A DNA stretch of 64,000 bases from Allokutzneria sp. A3M-2-11 16 (GCF_024213555.1 NZ_JANAVO010000006.1:124001-188000); one strand, 5' to 3'. Numbered from the stretch's first letter, positions 43,962-53,330 are shown. Notes: generated by a model from the sequence alone, not told the origin. Program-made: numbers and translations.

Positions 43962-44076
43962 GGAGGCCGATGCGGGTCACACTCGGACTCCCGTCAGCGC
44001 CACCACCGGGACAACGAACACCCGGTTTCCGATCACTCCGTCGATATTTGTTGCCGACAACGTGGTGTGCCACCAC

Positions 44077-44140
44077 CCCGTTTCGTACTCACAACGAGAT
44101 TGCCACGTGTACGAGATCTCCGCTATGAGCACGAAACAGG
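44077..44140. repeat. palindromic intergenic repeat, decayed copy 4
   Basis: The core GTTTCGTACTC (44080-44090) and GAGCACGAAAC (44126-44136) match the arms of copies 1-3, but the loop differs and the flanking conserved blocks are absent. It lies 17 bp from the CPBP gene stop and may act as its terminator. Confidence 0.55.
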
Positions 44141-44157
44141 CAAAACGCCTAGGGAAT

Positions 44158-45084
44158 TCACTCGACCGTGCGTCGCTGTCGGAGCATGATGACGACGGCG
44201 GTGCCGACGATCAGTACGGCCGAGGTCACCAGGCTCGCCTCCAGCCCAAAACCACCCCCGGTAAGCAGGTCGTTCGACCCCTCGGCCGGACGAGTGTGCA
44301 ACAAGCTGGTCCGCACCTCGGTGCCCGATACCAAGACCCCGAACACGTTGCCCTGAGTCCAGTTCCACACGGCGTGCATCGCGCACACGCCCCACAGCCC
44401 ACCCTCGTACAACGCCCACGCGGCGGTGAACAAGCCGAACAGGAACAAGTTGAGCACCGCCAGTGGCTTCACTCCGCTCGGGTTGGTCAGATGCATCGCC
44501 ACGAAGAGCAGCGACTGCACGATCACCGCGGCAAGCAGCCCCCACTTCCGGTACAGGGCCTGCAGCACGAAGCCACGGCACAGGATTTCCTCCGCCGACC
44601 CCTGTACCGCGAACCCGACGAAGGCCAGCAGCACTCCGCCGATCAGTGCGGAGTTGACCAGGTGCCCGTTGCCCCACACCTCGAAGCGCATCTGACCCGT
44701 GGTCACGGTGATCAGCACGACCAGCACGAACATGGCGAAGCCGACACAAGCGCCGACGAGGGCGTTCTTCGGTGAAGTCTGAAAGCCGACCGTTCTGAAA
44801 GATCGACGCTCCCGCAGCCGGATCCAGAAGTAAACGGCCGCCACCGCAGAACCGAAAGGAACGAGTAGGCCGAACAATTGGCCGCTCAGTGCCGCCGAGT
44901 CCGGACCGGCTTGCCCGAAAAGGGGCAAGCCGAGTAGGTAGCCGACGGCTCCGCCGACCACCACCATGGCAGTCAGGATAACCAAAATCGACCGTACAGG
45001 ACCGGTCGGTCGCTGTGCCTGCTCCATTCCGTCGACCAACTGGACCTTGGTGTCGACAAGCGTCGACCGAGACGAATCCGTCAC
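44158..45084 (-). CDS. CPBP intramembrane protease (CAAX protease-like)
   Basis: 308 aa from the GTG 45082-45084; an ATG at 45027 (MEQAQRPTGPVRSIL) is an equally plausible start. About eight membrane helices. CPBP (Abi) motifs: 1 GSAEEILCRGFVLQALYRKW (EExxxR), 2 'LLFVAMHLTNPSG' (FxxxH), 3 'CAMHAVWNWTQGN' (HxxxN). Family roles include prenyl-protein processing, bacteriocin immunity and self-resistance. It is monocistronic, with the inverted repeat 45177-45209 upstream. Confidence 0.85.
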   Translation of the reverse strand: MTDSSRSTLVDTKVQLVDGMEQAQRPTGPVRSILVILTAMVVVGGAVGYLLGLPLFGQAGPDSAALSGQLFGLLVPFGSAVAAVYFWIRLRERRSFRTVGFQTSPKNALVGACVGFAMFVLVVLITVTTGQMRFEVWGNGHLVNSALIGGVLLAFVGFAVQGSAEEILCRGFVLQALYRKWGLLAAVIVQSLLFVAMHLTNPSGVKPLAVLNLFLFGLFTAAWALYEGGLWGVCAMHAVWNWTQGNVFGVLVSGTEVRTSLLHTRPAEGSNDLLTGGGFGLEASLVTSAVLIVGTAVVIMLRQRRTVE

Positions 45085-45176
45085 CTTGAGCGTCTTTCTT
45101 TTCGCGGTTAACCAGCGGGAAGCCGTGAGGGGGCGAACGCTACTGGCGCCACTGAGCGAGAAGAACCCCCTTTTAG

Positions 45177-45209
45177 GCTCCGTCGAACAGCCTCGATGTT
45201 TGACGGAGC
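45177..45209. promoter_or_regulatory. inverted repeat upstream of the CPBP gene
   Basis: GCTCCGTCGAACA (45177-45189) pairs with TGTTTGACGGAGC (45197-45209), one mismatch, around 7 nt. It lies about 95 bp before the GTG start. It could be an operator, or a hairpin in the 5' leader. Confidence 0.45.
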
Positions 45210-45344
45210 AAATTCCCGGGCGGGCCCCTAGTCCCCACGGCCGACGGCGGCCTTTTTGCATAAATTTGAAGCGAGGAAATCAGAGCCCGAGAACCGGCCC
45301 CATGAGGTAGCTGAGACCAGATCCGCGCTGCTACCGAGTCGAGC

Positions 45345-45376
45345 GCAGGAGCCTGGCGGCCGGTGAGTGCTCCTGC
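45345..45376 (-). terminator. hairpin at the end of the LAL regulator gene
   Basis: GCAGGAGC (45345-45352) and GCTCCTGC (45369-45376) form a perfect 8-bp stem touching the stop codon of the minus-strand regulator. A likely terminator without T tract. Confidence 0.5.
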
Positions 45377-48144
45377 TAGCTCGCCGTAGGGTGTAGGCGC
45401 ACCGGGAGGTCGGTGCGCCTGCGCACGTCGAGCTTGCGGTAGGCGCGGGTGAGGTGCTGCTCGACGGTGCTGACGGTGATGTAGAGCTTCCTGGCGATTT
45501 CCCTGTTGGTGTGCCCCATCGCGGCCAAGCCCGCGACACGGCGCTCGGCATCACTGAGCGCGGTGAGGTCCTCATCTCCCTCGGCGACGTCGGCGACCGT
45601 CTCGTCGATGTCGGAGTCGGACCAGGTCAGCGCGAGCCGGGCGCGCAGCGAGTCCGCGTGGCACTCCTTGGCGACGTACCAGGCCCGGCGCACCGTCATC
45701 CGAGCGCGGTCGGAGTCGCCGATCGCGTGCAGCGCCTCGCCGAGGTCGGCCAGGGTGTGCGCCAGTTCGAGCTGGTCTCCGCAGTCGAGCAGCTGCTCCA
45801 TCGACCTGCGCAGCAGCTGCGGGCGGTGCCGCAGTTCCCCGGCGGCGGCCAAGACTCGCAGGGTGATGCCGTGCGTGCGGCCGCGGCGCGCTCCGGGCCG
45901 CTCCAGCTGCTCCTCGGTGAGCTTGCGGGCCTGCTGGTCCCGGCCTAGCCGCAGGTGCACGCGGGCGGCGTCGCTGCGCCACGGCACCAGCGCGGGCAGG
46001 TCCATGTCCCATTCGACCATCAGCTCGCCGCAGCGCAGCAGGTCGGTCAGCGCCGCCTGCAACCGGTCGGTCTCCAGGTAGTACAGCCCGCGGGCGTGCC
46101 GGTAGGACAGGCCCCATCGGGTGCGGAACAACTGCTCGGGCACGGGGATCGCGAGCACCCGCTCCGCCTCGGCGTAGTCGCCCATGGCGGTGGTCGCCTG
46201 CAGCAGCACCGCCAGCGGCATGCCGATCGCCACGCCCCAGCTGTGCTCGGTCATCAGCGCCAGCGCCGAGCGCGCGTAGGACCGCGCGTCGGGCAGGTTG
46301 CCCTGCCGCAGCGCGATGTCGGCCCTGATCGCCGCCAGCATCGCCTGCCAGGTCGGTGCCCGGCGCAGCTCGGCCTCCGCCAGCAGCGCCTCGCACCACG
46401 GCAGCGCCTTGTCCGGACGGTCCGCGTATACCAACGATTGCAGCGCCGTGCGCACAGCCTCCAGGGTGCTGTGCCCGAGCCGGCAGCTCTGCAGCACGTG
46501 CTCGGCGTCGGTGACCGCGGCCGGGCTGCCGCCCTCGCGCAGCACTCCGATCATGGTGGCCGTCGCCCGCAGCCGCGGGTCGATCGTGGCCGGGTCGCCC
46601 GCGTGCTCGACGGGGCCGCAGGGCGGTATGGGCAGGGCGCTCAGCAGTGGCGGGTAGCTGGCGGCCACCCACAGGCCGAAGGCCTGCATGGCCTGGTCGG
46701 GGGCGGTCTCGCCGATCTGCCTGAGCGCGTCGGCCGCCTGGTCCAGGTGCCCGTGCCAGAGCAGGTAGCTCAGCGGCGCGATCACGTCCTGGTCGGGCAG
46801 GTGCCCGCCGCGGACGGCGGCGACCAGCTGCGGCAGCTGGCGGATCACCGCCGCCGGGTTCCTGCGCCACTCCACGTGGGCGAGCTTGGTGACGATCGCG
46901 GCGCTGGTCTGCTCGTCGCTGGGGGAGCGCTGGGCCAGCCGGAGGTAGTCGACGGCCAGCTCCGGGCGGTCATCGGCGATGGCCTGGTCGGCCGCCTCCT
47001 GGAGGAGGGCGACGCCCCAGGGCTGGCAGCTCTCACCGACGGCGAGGAGGTGCCCGGCCACGGCGGTGGACGGGGCACCCTCGTCCAGCAGCAGCCGGGC
47101 CGCGGTGCGGTGCAGCGCCGCCCGCTCCTCGCCGGAGAGCGTGTCCAGCACCGCCGTGCGCACCTCGGGGCGGCGGAAGCGGGTCCCGTCGAGCAGGCCG
47201 CCCGCCTCCAGCACGTCGACGATCTTGCGCGCGACGGTGGCGTCCAAGCCGGTCAGCGCGCTCAGCGAGGACTCCCCGCCCGCGCCGTCGAGCACCGCGA
47301 GCCCGGCGGCACCGCGCAGTACCGCGGGCCCGCAGCGGTGCACGCAGCCCAGGACGGCCTCGCGGAAGGCGTCGCCGAAGACCGACCCGGTGAGGTGCAC
47401 GGCGGGGCCGCGGCCCGCGGCCCGGTGGTCCTCGGCGAGTGCGAGCACGACCGAGGGGTTGCCACCGCTGGCGGCGTAGTAGGCCGCCGCGATGGGCGCG
47501 GGCACCGGGGAGCCCAGCCGTGAGGTGAGCAGTTCGGTGACACCGTCCTGGGACAGCGGCCCGAGGCGAAGCCGGTGGCAGTGGGGCTGGCCGAGCAGCT
47601 CCGCCTTGAACGACGGCAGCGTGAGGTCCGGGCCCGCCCACTCGGTGAGCACCACCAGCACCGCGGCCGTGCGCAGCCGCCGGACCAGGAACAGCAGCCA
47701 CTGCAAGGACAACTCGTCGGAGTGGTGCACGTCGTCGACGAGCACCACGACCGGGGTCTCCTGCGCCGCCCTGAGCACGAGCGAGCACAGGGACTGGAGG
47801 ATCCGCGCGTGCTGACCGGAGATCGCGGCCGAGCACGCGAGCTCGGCCGCGCAGCCCGCCTCCAGCAGTCGGGCCACCTCCTGGGTCCGCTCGGTGCCGA
47901 GCCCGGGATGGTGCAGCAGCTGCCCGACCACGCCCAGCGGCAGGTTGCGCTCCGCGGCCGAACCGGCGGCCTTGAGGACCAGCGCGCCGGAGTCCGCGGC
48001 GACTCCGGCGAAGCAGCTCAGCAGCTCGGTCTTCCCGCACGCCACGGCACCGGTGGCGAGGGCTACGGCGCCTTCCCCGCGAAGGCAGTCGTCGAGCAGG
48101 CCCGTCAACCGGGCCAGCTCGTCACGACGTTCGACCAGTGGCAT
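45376..48144 (-). CDS. LAL-type LuxR-family transcriptional regulator of the cluster
   Basis: 922 aa from MPLVERRDELARLTGLLDDC (ATG 48142-48144, GGGGG six bases upstream). The N-terminal AAA-like ATPase has an unusual Walker A, GAVACGKTELL (Ala-Cys before GKT), and Walker B 'VVVLVDDVHHSD'. A long helical middle follows. The C-terminal LuxR HTH reads LSDAERRVAGLAAMGHTNRE, then 'ARKLYITVSTVEQHLTRAYRKLDV'. LAL regulators are pathway activators of type I PKS clusters. It lies at the cluster edge, transcribed outward; candidate TAGGGG sites lie at 48408, 50157 and 59395. Confidence 0.9.
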   Translation of the reverse strand: MPLVERRDELARLTGLLDDCLRGEGAVALATGAVACGKTELLSCFAGVAADSGALVLKAAGSAAERNLPLGVVGQLLHHPGLGTERTQEVARLLEAGCAAELACSAAISGQHARILQSLCSLVLRAAQETPVVVLVDDVHHSDELSLQWLLFLVRRLRTAAVLVVLTEWAGPDLTLPSFKAELLGQPHCHRLRLGPLSQDGVTELLTSRLGSPVPAPIAAAYYAASGGNPSVVLALAEDHRAAGRGPAVHLTGSVFGDAFREAVLGCVHRCGPAVLRGAAGLAVLDGAGGESSLSALTGLDATVARKIVDVLEAGGLLDGTRFRRPEVRTAVLDTLSGEERAALHRTAARLLLDEGAPSTAVAGHLLAVGESCQPWGVALLQEAADQAIADDRPELAVDYLRLAQRSPSDEQTSAAIVTKLAHVEWRRNPAAVIRQLPQLVAAVRGGHLPDQDVIAPLSYLLWHGHLDQAADALRQIGETAPDQAMQAFGLWVAASYPPLLSALPIPPCGPVEHAGDPATIDPRLRATATMIGVLREGGSPAAVTDAEHVLQSCRLGHSTLEAVRTALQSLVYADRPDKALPWCEALLAEAELRRAPTWQAMLAAIRADIALRQGNLPDARSYARSALALMTEHSWGVAIGMPLAVLLQATTAMGDYAEAERVLAIPVPEQLFRTRWGLSYRHARGLYYLETDRLQAALTDLLRCGELMVEWDMDLPALVPWRSDAARVHLRLGRDQQARKLTEEQLERPGARRGRTHGITLRVLAAAGELRHRPQLLRRSMEQLLDCGDQLELAHTLADLGEALHAIGDSDRARMTVRRAWYVAKECHADSLRARLALTWSDSDIDETVADVAEGDEDLTALSDAERRVAGLAAMGHTNREIARKLYITVSTVEQHLTRAYRKLDVRRRTDLPVRLHPTAS

Positions 48145-48497
48145 CAACATCCCCCAGGACGTGGCTGATCGATACAGGCGTGGATACGGCGGTATCACGC
48201 TGTGATCACGAATTCGTTGTCAGTCGAATGATGTACCCCCTTCCTGGGGCTCGGTCAAGCTCAATCACCGCCTTCTGAAATCCTTCCGCTTTGTCCGCTT
48301 AACACCCTGTGGCGGGGGGTGAAGTGCCTGGTAGGTACGACTTTCGACCCACTCGGCCCCACCTCGGCTACGTGAAGGATTTCATCGTTCCGGGTGTCCG
48401 GGTCGATTAGGGGTTGACCGTGAGCTGGCGGACGTGATGCGTCGCGCCATTTACCCGGAACGTGGCCGAATAGCCTTTCGGGTGCATAACGGGACAA
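48145..48497. other. 353-bp region upstream of the LAL gene
   Basis: Promoter region of the LAL regulator, also holding the 3' flank of the first monooxygenase. A single TAGGGGTTGACC site at 48408-48419 resembles the repeats before the two biosynthetic operons. No gene is recognised. Confidence 0.45.
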
Positions 48498-50033
48498 TTA
48501 CGGCCGACCGAACCACGTCCCCAGCGCGTCGGTGAGCGGGACGTCGTCCCCGGCGTCGGTCCAGCACACGTAGCCGTCCGGGCGGACCAGCGCGGCGTCC
48601 ACCGGGCAGTCCGGCAGCTCCCGCGCGGCGACCACGTCCACGCGGTCCTTCCACGGCAGCGCCTGCTCGGCGAGGCGCGCACCGCCCGTGCCGAGCAGCA
48701 GCAGGCCCCGCCCCGCGCGCAGCAGGTCGCCGACCCGGCCCGGCCCCTCGGGCAGTTCCAGGTCCAGGTCCGGCATCCGGGCGCCCAGCAGCGGGCAGGC
48801 CGAGCCGGAGCCGAGGGGGTAGCGGATGTCCAGCCCGGACACCATGCCCGCGAGGAACCGGTTCACCTCCGGCATCCCCAGCAGCTGCACGAAGATCGAC
48901 CGGAGCCCGTCGTACTCCTCGGCGGGGTTGGTCAGCACGGCCTGCGCCCTGGTGTTCTCCACGACCCGCTCGCCGACCGGGTGCCGCTCGGCGTGGTAGC
49001 TGTCCAGCAGTCCCTCCGGCGCCCAGCCGTTGACCTCGGCGGCCAGTTTCCAGCCCAGGTTCACCGCGTCCTGCACCCCGAGGTTGAGCCCCTGGCCCGC
49101 CGCGGGCAGGTGCACGTGCGCGGCGTCGCCCGCCAGCAGCACCCTGCCGACCCGGTAGCGCTCGGCCTGGTAGGCGGAGTCGGTGAACCGGGACAGCCAG
49201 CGCACCTCGTCGATCTCCACGGTGTCGCCGTAGCGCATCCGCACCGAGGCGCGCACCTCCTCCTCGGTGACCGCGGCACCCTCCTCGGACTGGTCGCCGT
49301 CCGGCTGGCCGTAGATGCCCCACACCACGCGGAAGAGCCCGTTCTGCAACGGCACCAGGGGCCAGGTCATCCCGTTCTGCTGCGCGGTGTCGGAGCCGAG
49401 CAGATCGCGGATCGAGCGCGGCCGCGCGGTGACGGCCTCCGGGGAGCGCAGCAGGGTCACGTCGGCGACCACGCCCGCGAAGTTGGTCCGCGTGCCGGGG
49501 AAGGCGACACCCAGGCGCTTGCGCACGGCGCTGCGGCCACCGTCGCAACCCACCAGGTAGCGGGCCCGCATCCGCCGCTGACCGTCCGGAGTGGACACGA
49601 CCGCGGTGACGCCCTCGTCGTCCTGCTCCAGGTCGACCAGCTCGTGGGAGCGCCGCACCGCGATGCCGTGGTCCTCCAGCAGCGCCCGTTCCATGATCCC
49701 CTCGACCCGGTCCTGCGGGATGATCACGCCGTAGGGGTGGCGACTGCCCCAGCCCTGGTAGGTCATCACCGCGGGCAGGCCGGCGAAGTGCGCGTCCGGC
49801 ACCTGGGTGAGCGAGCGCTCCAGCACGCGGTCCAGCAGGCCCCGCATCGCCAGCACCTCCACCGTGCGCGGTTGCAGGCCCAGCGCCTTGGAGTGCTCGT
49901 TCGGCGTGTCCAGCCGGTCCAGCACGGCCACCCGCACCCCGGCCAGCGCCAGCTCGCCCGCCAGCGTCAGGCCGGTCGGCCCGCTGCCGACCACCAGCAC
50001 GTCCAGCACGTCGGCCGCATCTGCTCCACTCAT
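48498..50033 (-). CDS. FAD-dependent aromatic-type monooxygenase (PHBH-like), paralogue 1
   Basis: 511 aa. FAD-binding GxGxxG: VLVVGSGPTGLTLAGELALA at the N-terminus; the DG motif region 'RARYLVGCDGGRSAVRKRLG'; the second FAD motif LLAGDAAHVHLPAAGQGLNL; and a C-terminal thioredoxin-like extension typical of RdmE/PgaE-type polyketide hydroxylases. It likely hydroxylates or performs Baeyer-Villiger chemistry on the cluster product. Divergent from paralogue 2 at 50250, with the TAGGGG repeats between. Confidence 0.9.
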   Translation of the reverse strand: MSGADAADVLDVLVVGSGPTGLTLAGELALAGVRVAVLDRLDTPNEHSKALGLQPRTVEVLAMRGLLDRVLERSLTQVPDAHFAGLPAVMTYQGWGSRHPYGVIIPQDRVEGIMERALLEDHGIAVRRSHELVDLEQDDEGVTAVVSTPDGQRRMRARYLVGCDGGRSAVRKRLGVAFPGTRTNFAGVVADVTLLRSPEAVTARPRSIRDLLGSDTAQQNGMTWPLVPLQNGLFRVVWGIYGQPDGDQSEEGAAVTEEEVRASVRMRYGDTVEIDEVRWLSRFTDSAYQAERYRVGRVLLAGDAAHVHLPAAGQGLNLGVQDAVNLGWKLAAEVNGWAPEGLLDSYHAERHPVGERVVENTRAQAVLTNPAEEYDGLRSIFVQLLGMPEVNRFLAGMVSGLDIRYPLGSGSACPLLGARMPDLDLELPEGPGRVGDLLRAGRGLLLLGTGGARLAEQALPWKDRVDVVAARELPDCPVDAALVRPDGYVCWTDAGDDVPLTDALGTWFGRP

Positions 50034-50156
50034 CTCTTCGCTCCCGCTTTTCCTTGCGCCAATGCTTATTCGTCAGAAAATGTAGGACACTGCCCGGCGG
50101 AACTATATTTGCCCGGCTGGGGTGGTGGTGAGGAAATATTTCCGATCTCCGGAGAA

Positions 50157-50187
50157 TAGGGGCAGTAAGGGGACGCTAGGGGTTGGC
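50157..50187 (+). promoter_or_regulatory. tandem TAGGGG repeats between the two monooxygenase genes
   Basis: TAGGGG (50157), TAAGGGG (50166) and TAGGGGTTGG (50177) at 9- and 11-bp steps. The same trio, with the same TAGGGGTTGGC ending, is found at 59395-59426 before the PKS. About one helical turn of spacing fits a regulator binding direct repeats, such as a SARP or LAL protein. The activator is not established. Confidence 0.6.
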
Positions 50188-50249
50188 GTCCGGGTGTTCC
50201 GGCGGAAGTGTTGGGCCCCGTTGAAGGTGCCGGGCAGAAAAGGAAAAGC

Positions 50250-51800
50250 ATGGACCCGGAAGTGACGGCGGAAGCGGGCGTGCTCGTGGTGGGCGCCGGG
50301 CCGACCGGCCTCGCGCTGGCGGGTGAGCTGGCACTGGCCGGGGTGCGGCCGACCGTGCTGGAGTCGCGGACCGCCCCGGCCACCGAGTCACGGGCGCTGA
50401 ACCTGCACCCGAGGACGGCGGAGTTGCTGGACTCGCGCGGCCTGCTCGAACCCCTGCTGGAACACGAGATCGTGCTGGGCAGCCCGGCGCACAGCTTCTT
50501 CGGCGCGCTGCCGGTGCCCCTGGACTGCGCGCCCTGGCGCACCCGGTACCCGCACCAGATCGGCGTCGTGCAGTCCCGGGTCGAACAGCGGCTGCGACTG
50601 CGGCTGGCCGAGCTGGGTGGTTCCGTGCTGAGCGGCCACCAGCTGACCGGTCTGGAACAGGACGACGACGCGGTCACCGCGATCGTGTCCACTCCGGACG
50701 GTCAGCGGCGGATCCGGGCCCGCTACCTGGTGGGTTGCGACGGTGGCCGCAGCACCGTGCGCAAGGCCCTCGACCTGCCCTTTCCCGGGAGCGACGGCAC
50801 CGAACTGTTCGTCGCCGCGGATGTGGTGCTGCGCCGACCACCACAGGAGTGGTTCGACGAGCTCGACCCGCAGCGGCGCCGCTTCCTGCGCCTGCTGCCG
50901 GGCAACACCCTCGCCGGTGTGATGCCCACCGAGGACGGCCGACGGCTGATGTTCTCGCTGCGCGGCCTTGAGGAGGGCGTGCACCGCCTGAGCTTCTCGG
51001 GCGCGGGACTGGACGTCGCCGACCGGGACACCCCGGTCGCCGAGGAGGAGATCCTCGGCGCGATCCGCACCGCCTGCGGCGCCGATCCCGGGCTGAAGGA
51101 GGTCCGCTGGGCCTCGCGCTTCTCCAACGCCTGCCGCCAGGTCCCGGAGTACCGCACCGGGCGGGTGCTGCTGGCCGGCGACGCCGCGCACATCGTCGTC
51201 CCGCTCGGTGGTCAGGGGCTCAACCTGGGAATCCAGGACGCGTTCAACCTGGGCTGGAAGCTCGCCGCGGTGGTGCGCGGACACGCCCCGGACGCACTGC
51301 TGGAGACCTACCACGCCGAACGGCACCCGGTCGCCGCCGCGCTGCTGCGGGAGGCGCGGGCCCAGTTCGCGCTGCTCGACAGCGGGCGCGGGGACGCGGA
51401 CGAGCTGGCGCCGTTGCGGGAGATCCTGACCGAGCTGCTGCGGCTGCCCGACACCAACCGCCACCTGGCGGGCGTGGTCTCCGGGCTCGGCGTGCGCTAC
51501 GACCTGCCCGGATCCGGGCACGAGCTGCTCGGCGCGCGGATGCCCGACGTCGACGTGGACGGCACGCGCCTGTTCGAGCTGCTGCGGGCGGGCCGGGGGG
51601 TGCTGCTGGACTTCGGCGGCCTGTCCGTGGACGTCTCCGCCTGGGCGGGCCGCGTCGACCTGCGGCGCTGTGCTCCGCCAGACGGGTTCGGCGACCTCGG
51701 GGCGGTGCTGGTCCGGCCGGACGGCCACGTCTGCTGGGTCGGCGGTGCCGACGGGCCCGAAAAAAGCCTTCACCACTGGTTCGGCCCTTCCGCGCGGTAG
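50250..51800 (+). CDS. FAD-dependent aromatic-type monooxygenase, paralogue 2
   Basis: 516 aa from MDPEVTAEAGVLVVGAGPTG (ATG 50250, AAAGGAAAAGC upstream). The same motif order as paralogue 1: GAGPTGLALAGELALAGVRP, 'RARYLVGCDGGRSTVRKALD', LLAGDAAHIVVPLGGQGLNL. Compared with paralogue 1, the second FAD motif has IVVPLGG in place of VHLPAAG, and there is an extra insertion around residues 190-230. First gene of the plus-strand biosynthetic operon. Confidence 0.9.
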   Translation: MDPEVTAEAGVLVVGAGPTGLALAGELALAGVRPTVLESRTAPATESRALNLHPRTAELLDSRGLLEPLLEHEIVLGSPAHSFFGALPVPLDCAPWRTRYPHQIGVVQSRVEQRLRLRLAELGGSVLSGHQLTGLEQDDDAVTAIVSTPDGQRRIRARYLVGCDGGRSTVRKALDLPFPGSDGTELFVAADVVLRRPPQEWFDELDPQRRRFLRLLPGNTLAGVMPTEDGRRLMFSLRGLEEGVHRLSFSGAGLDVADRDTPVAEEEILGAIRTACGADPGLKEVRWASRFSNACRQVPEYRTGRVLLAGDAAHIVVPLGGQGLNLGIQDAFNLGWKLAAVVRGHAPDALLETYHAERHPVAAALLREARAQFALLDSGRGDADELAPLREILTELLRLPDTNRHLAGVVSGLGVRYDLPGSGHELLGARMPDVDVDGTRLFELLRAGRGVLLDFGGLSVDVSAWAGRVDLRRCAPPDGFGDLGAVLVRPDGHVCWVGGADGPEKSLHHWFGPSAR

Positions 51801-51847
51801 AGCGAAGCGGCTGGGAAATGTATTCGTCAATTCACGAGGAGAAGTGC

Positions 51848-52447
51848 ATGTCCGCTCCGACCACGACCGAGTCCGAGTCGCCGGTATACCGCGTATACAA
51901 GGGTTTCAAGGTCAACGACGACGTTTACGCTGACTTCATCGGTGTGCCTCCGGTGATCACGCCGGGCGAGACGGTCGAGTTCACCGTCTTCTACACCAAC
52001 CGGGGTGGCTTCACCTTCGAGGACACCGCGCTGAACCTGGTGGTGTGGTTCTCCGACCGCACCGACGTGACCCGGGATGACTTCCGGCTCTCCTACAAGG
52101 TCAGCCGCGCGGGCTGGCAGGACCACGACCCGGCCAACACGTGGGAGCCGCAGTTCCCGGTCGAGGGCGGCGTGCACATCGCCTCCAGCCTGCCCGGCGA
52201 CGACGGCGGCATCCTCAGCCGCCCTGACGGCACGGTCCCGCTGCCCAGGGCGGAGTCGGTCACCGCGCACGTGCGGCTGGCCTTCCGCGAAGGGCTGACC
52301 TCCGAGCACGCCGGTCTGTTCGCGCTGCCGGGCCTGAAGGAGCGGCCGGGCAACGGGTCGGCGATCCCCGGCCTGTTCGGCGAGGCGTTCGGCCGCCTGC
52401 AGCAGGCGAGCTTCCGGCTCGGCGGCCCCACCCCGAGCCTGTACTGA
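51848..52447 (+). CDS. unrecognised 199-aa cluster protein
   Basis: Starts MSAPTTTESESPVYRVYKGF (ATG 51848 after GAGGAGAAG). No signal peptide and no membrane segment. It is strand-rich by appearance: 'VITPGETVEFTVFYTNRGGFTFED', 'ALNLVVWFSDRTDV' and 'SVTAHVRLAFREGL' look like a beta-sandwich (Ig-like or DUF11-like), with Trp/Asp-rich loops (SRAGWQDHDPANTWEPQFPV). I do not recognise the family. Between monooxygenase 2 (47 bp) and the thioesterase (76 bp), so co-transcribed; possibly a scaffold or tailoring accessory protein, which is conjecture. Confidence 0.75.
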   Translation: MSAPTTTESESPVYRVYKGFKVNDDVYADFIGVPPVITPGETVEFTVFYTNRGGFTFEDTALNLVVWFSDRTDVTRDDFRLSYKVSRAGWQDHDPANTWEPQFPVEGGVHIASSLPGDDGGILSRPDGTVPLPRAESVTAHVRLAFREGLTSEHAGLFALPGLKERPGNGSAIPGLFGEAFGRLQQASFRLGGPTPSLY

Positions 52448-52523
52448 CCGTTCCGGCCGCCGCGGTGGCCCCGGCGCGCCCGGGGCACCGCGCGGCCCTC
52501 GTCCCCGTCCGGAGGGAGACTTC

Positions 52524-53330
52524 GTGGGACCCCAGTCGTGGAGACCGCTCTGCGAGGGTGAGCGGGACGGCGTCGTCCTCGCCGTGGACTACCCGTTCAC
52601 TGGGCGGCCGGAGGCGGGCTTCACCGAGCTCGTCGGCCGCCTCGCCCCCGACCGCGCGGTGTGGGAGTGCGTCCCGCCGCAGGAGACCGGGCTGACCGCC
52701 GAGGACTACCTGGACCGCTGGCTCGCCGACGTCCGCGCGAGCGGCCGCCCGGTGCACGCGGTGCTCGGCTTCTGCGCGGGCAGCGTCTACGCGACCGCGC
52801 TGGCCGAGCGGATCGCCGCCGAACAGGGCGGCGACGGCCCGCGCCTGGTGCTGTTCGACCCGGAGGCGCCGAACGCGATCACCGTGTACTGGCAGTTCCA
52901 CAAGGTGATCGACGGGCTCGGGGTGGTGCTGACACCGGAGGAGGTCGGCCAGGCGCAGGCCGAGGGCCAGCGGATCAGCCAGGAGACCGAGGACCTCGGG
53001 CTGCTCGGCGAGCGGCTGCTGAAGATCTTCCGGCACGCCGCGGACGTGGCCTTCGACCGCGCCGGGCTGGACGCCGTGCGCCGGGAGGACTTCTCCGTCA
53101 CCGTCACCGCGTTCATGGCCTACCTGATCGCGGCCGCGGGCATCGACGCGACGGCGGGCTGGCGGCGGGCGACCGCGATCAGCTCGCGCACCGCGACCAA
53201 CGGGCTCAACCTCGTTCCGGAGCACCAGCGCCCGGGGATGGTCGCCCGCGAGGTCCGCTTCGACATCGAGCACGCCGACCTGCTGCGCGACGACGCCGTC
53301 GTGCGGGTGGTCGCCGAGTTGCTCGGCTAG
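52524..53330 (+). CDS. thioesterase-like alpha/beta hydrolase with a Cys nucleophile
   Basis: 268 aa from a GTG with GGAGGGAG upstream. The nucleophile elbow reads VLGFCAGSVYATALAERIAA: the GxSxG serine is replaced by Cys84 (GFCAG). The Asp is likely in LVLFDPEAPN (~112) and the His in FDIEHADLL (~252), so the triad is Cys-Asp/His. Type II thioesterases normally use Ser; Cys nucleophiles occur in some NRPS/PKS thioesterases that form strained rings. Just 13 bp upstream of the C-A-T gene, so it may act on the glycyl thioester or on the final chain release. Confidence 0.75.
   Translation: MGPQSWRPLCEGERDGVVLAVDYPFTGRPEAGFTELVGRLAPDRAVWECVPPQETGLTAEDYLDRWLADVRASGRPVHAVLGFCAGSVYATALAERIAAEQGGDGPRLVLFDPEAPNAITVYWQFHKVIDGLGVVLTPEEVGQAQAEGQRISQETEDLGLLGERLLKIFRHAADVAFDRAGLDAVRREDFSVTVTAFMAYLIAAAGIDATAGWRRATAISSRTATNGLNLVPEHQRPGMVAREVRFDIEHADLLRDDAVVRVVAELLG

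Larger units (their letters stand above)
43784..44157. other. 374-bp intergenic region with repeats
   Basis: It holds repeat B (43868-43961) and the decayed fourth copy of the palindromic element (44077-44140). No gene is recognised. Confidence 0.5.

Noticed and set aside
45955-47523. Plus-strand open frame opposite the LAL gene
   Set aside because: Gln/Arg/Gly-rich shadow translation; the LAL gene carries ATPase and LuxR motifs.
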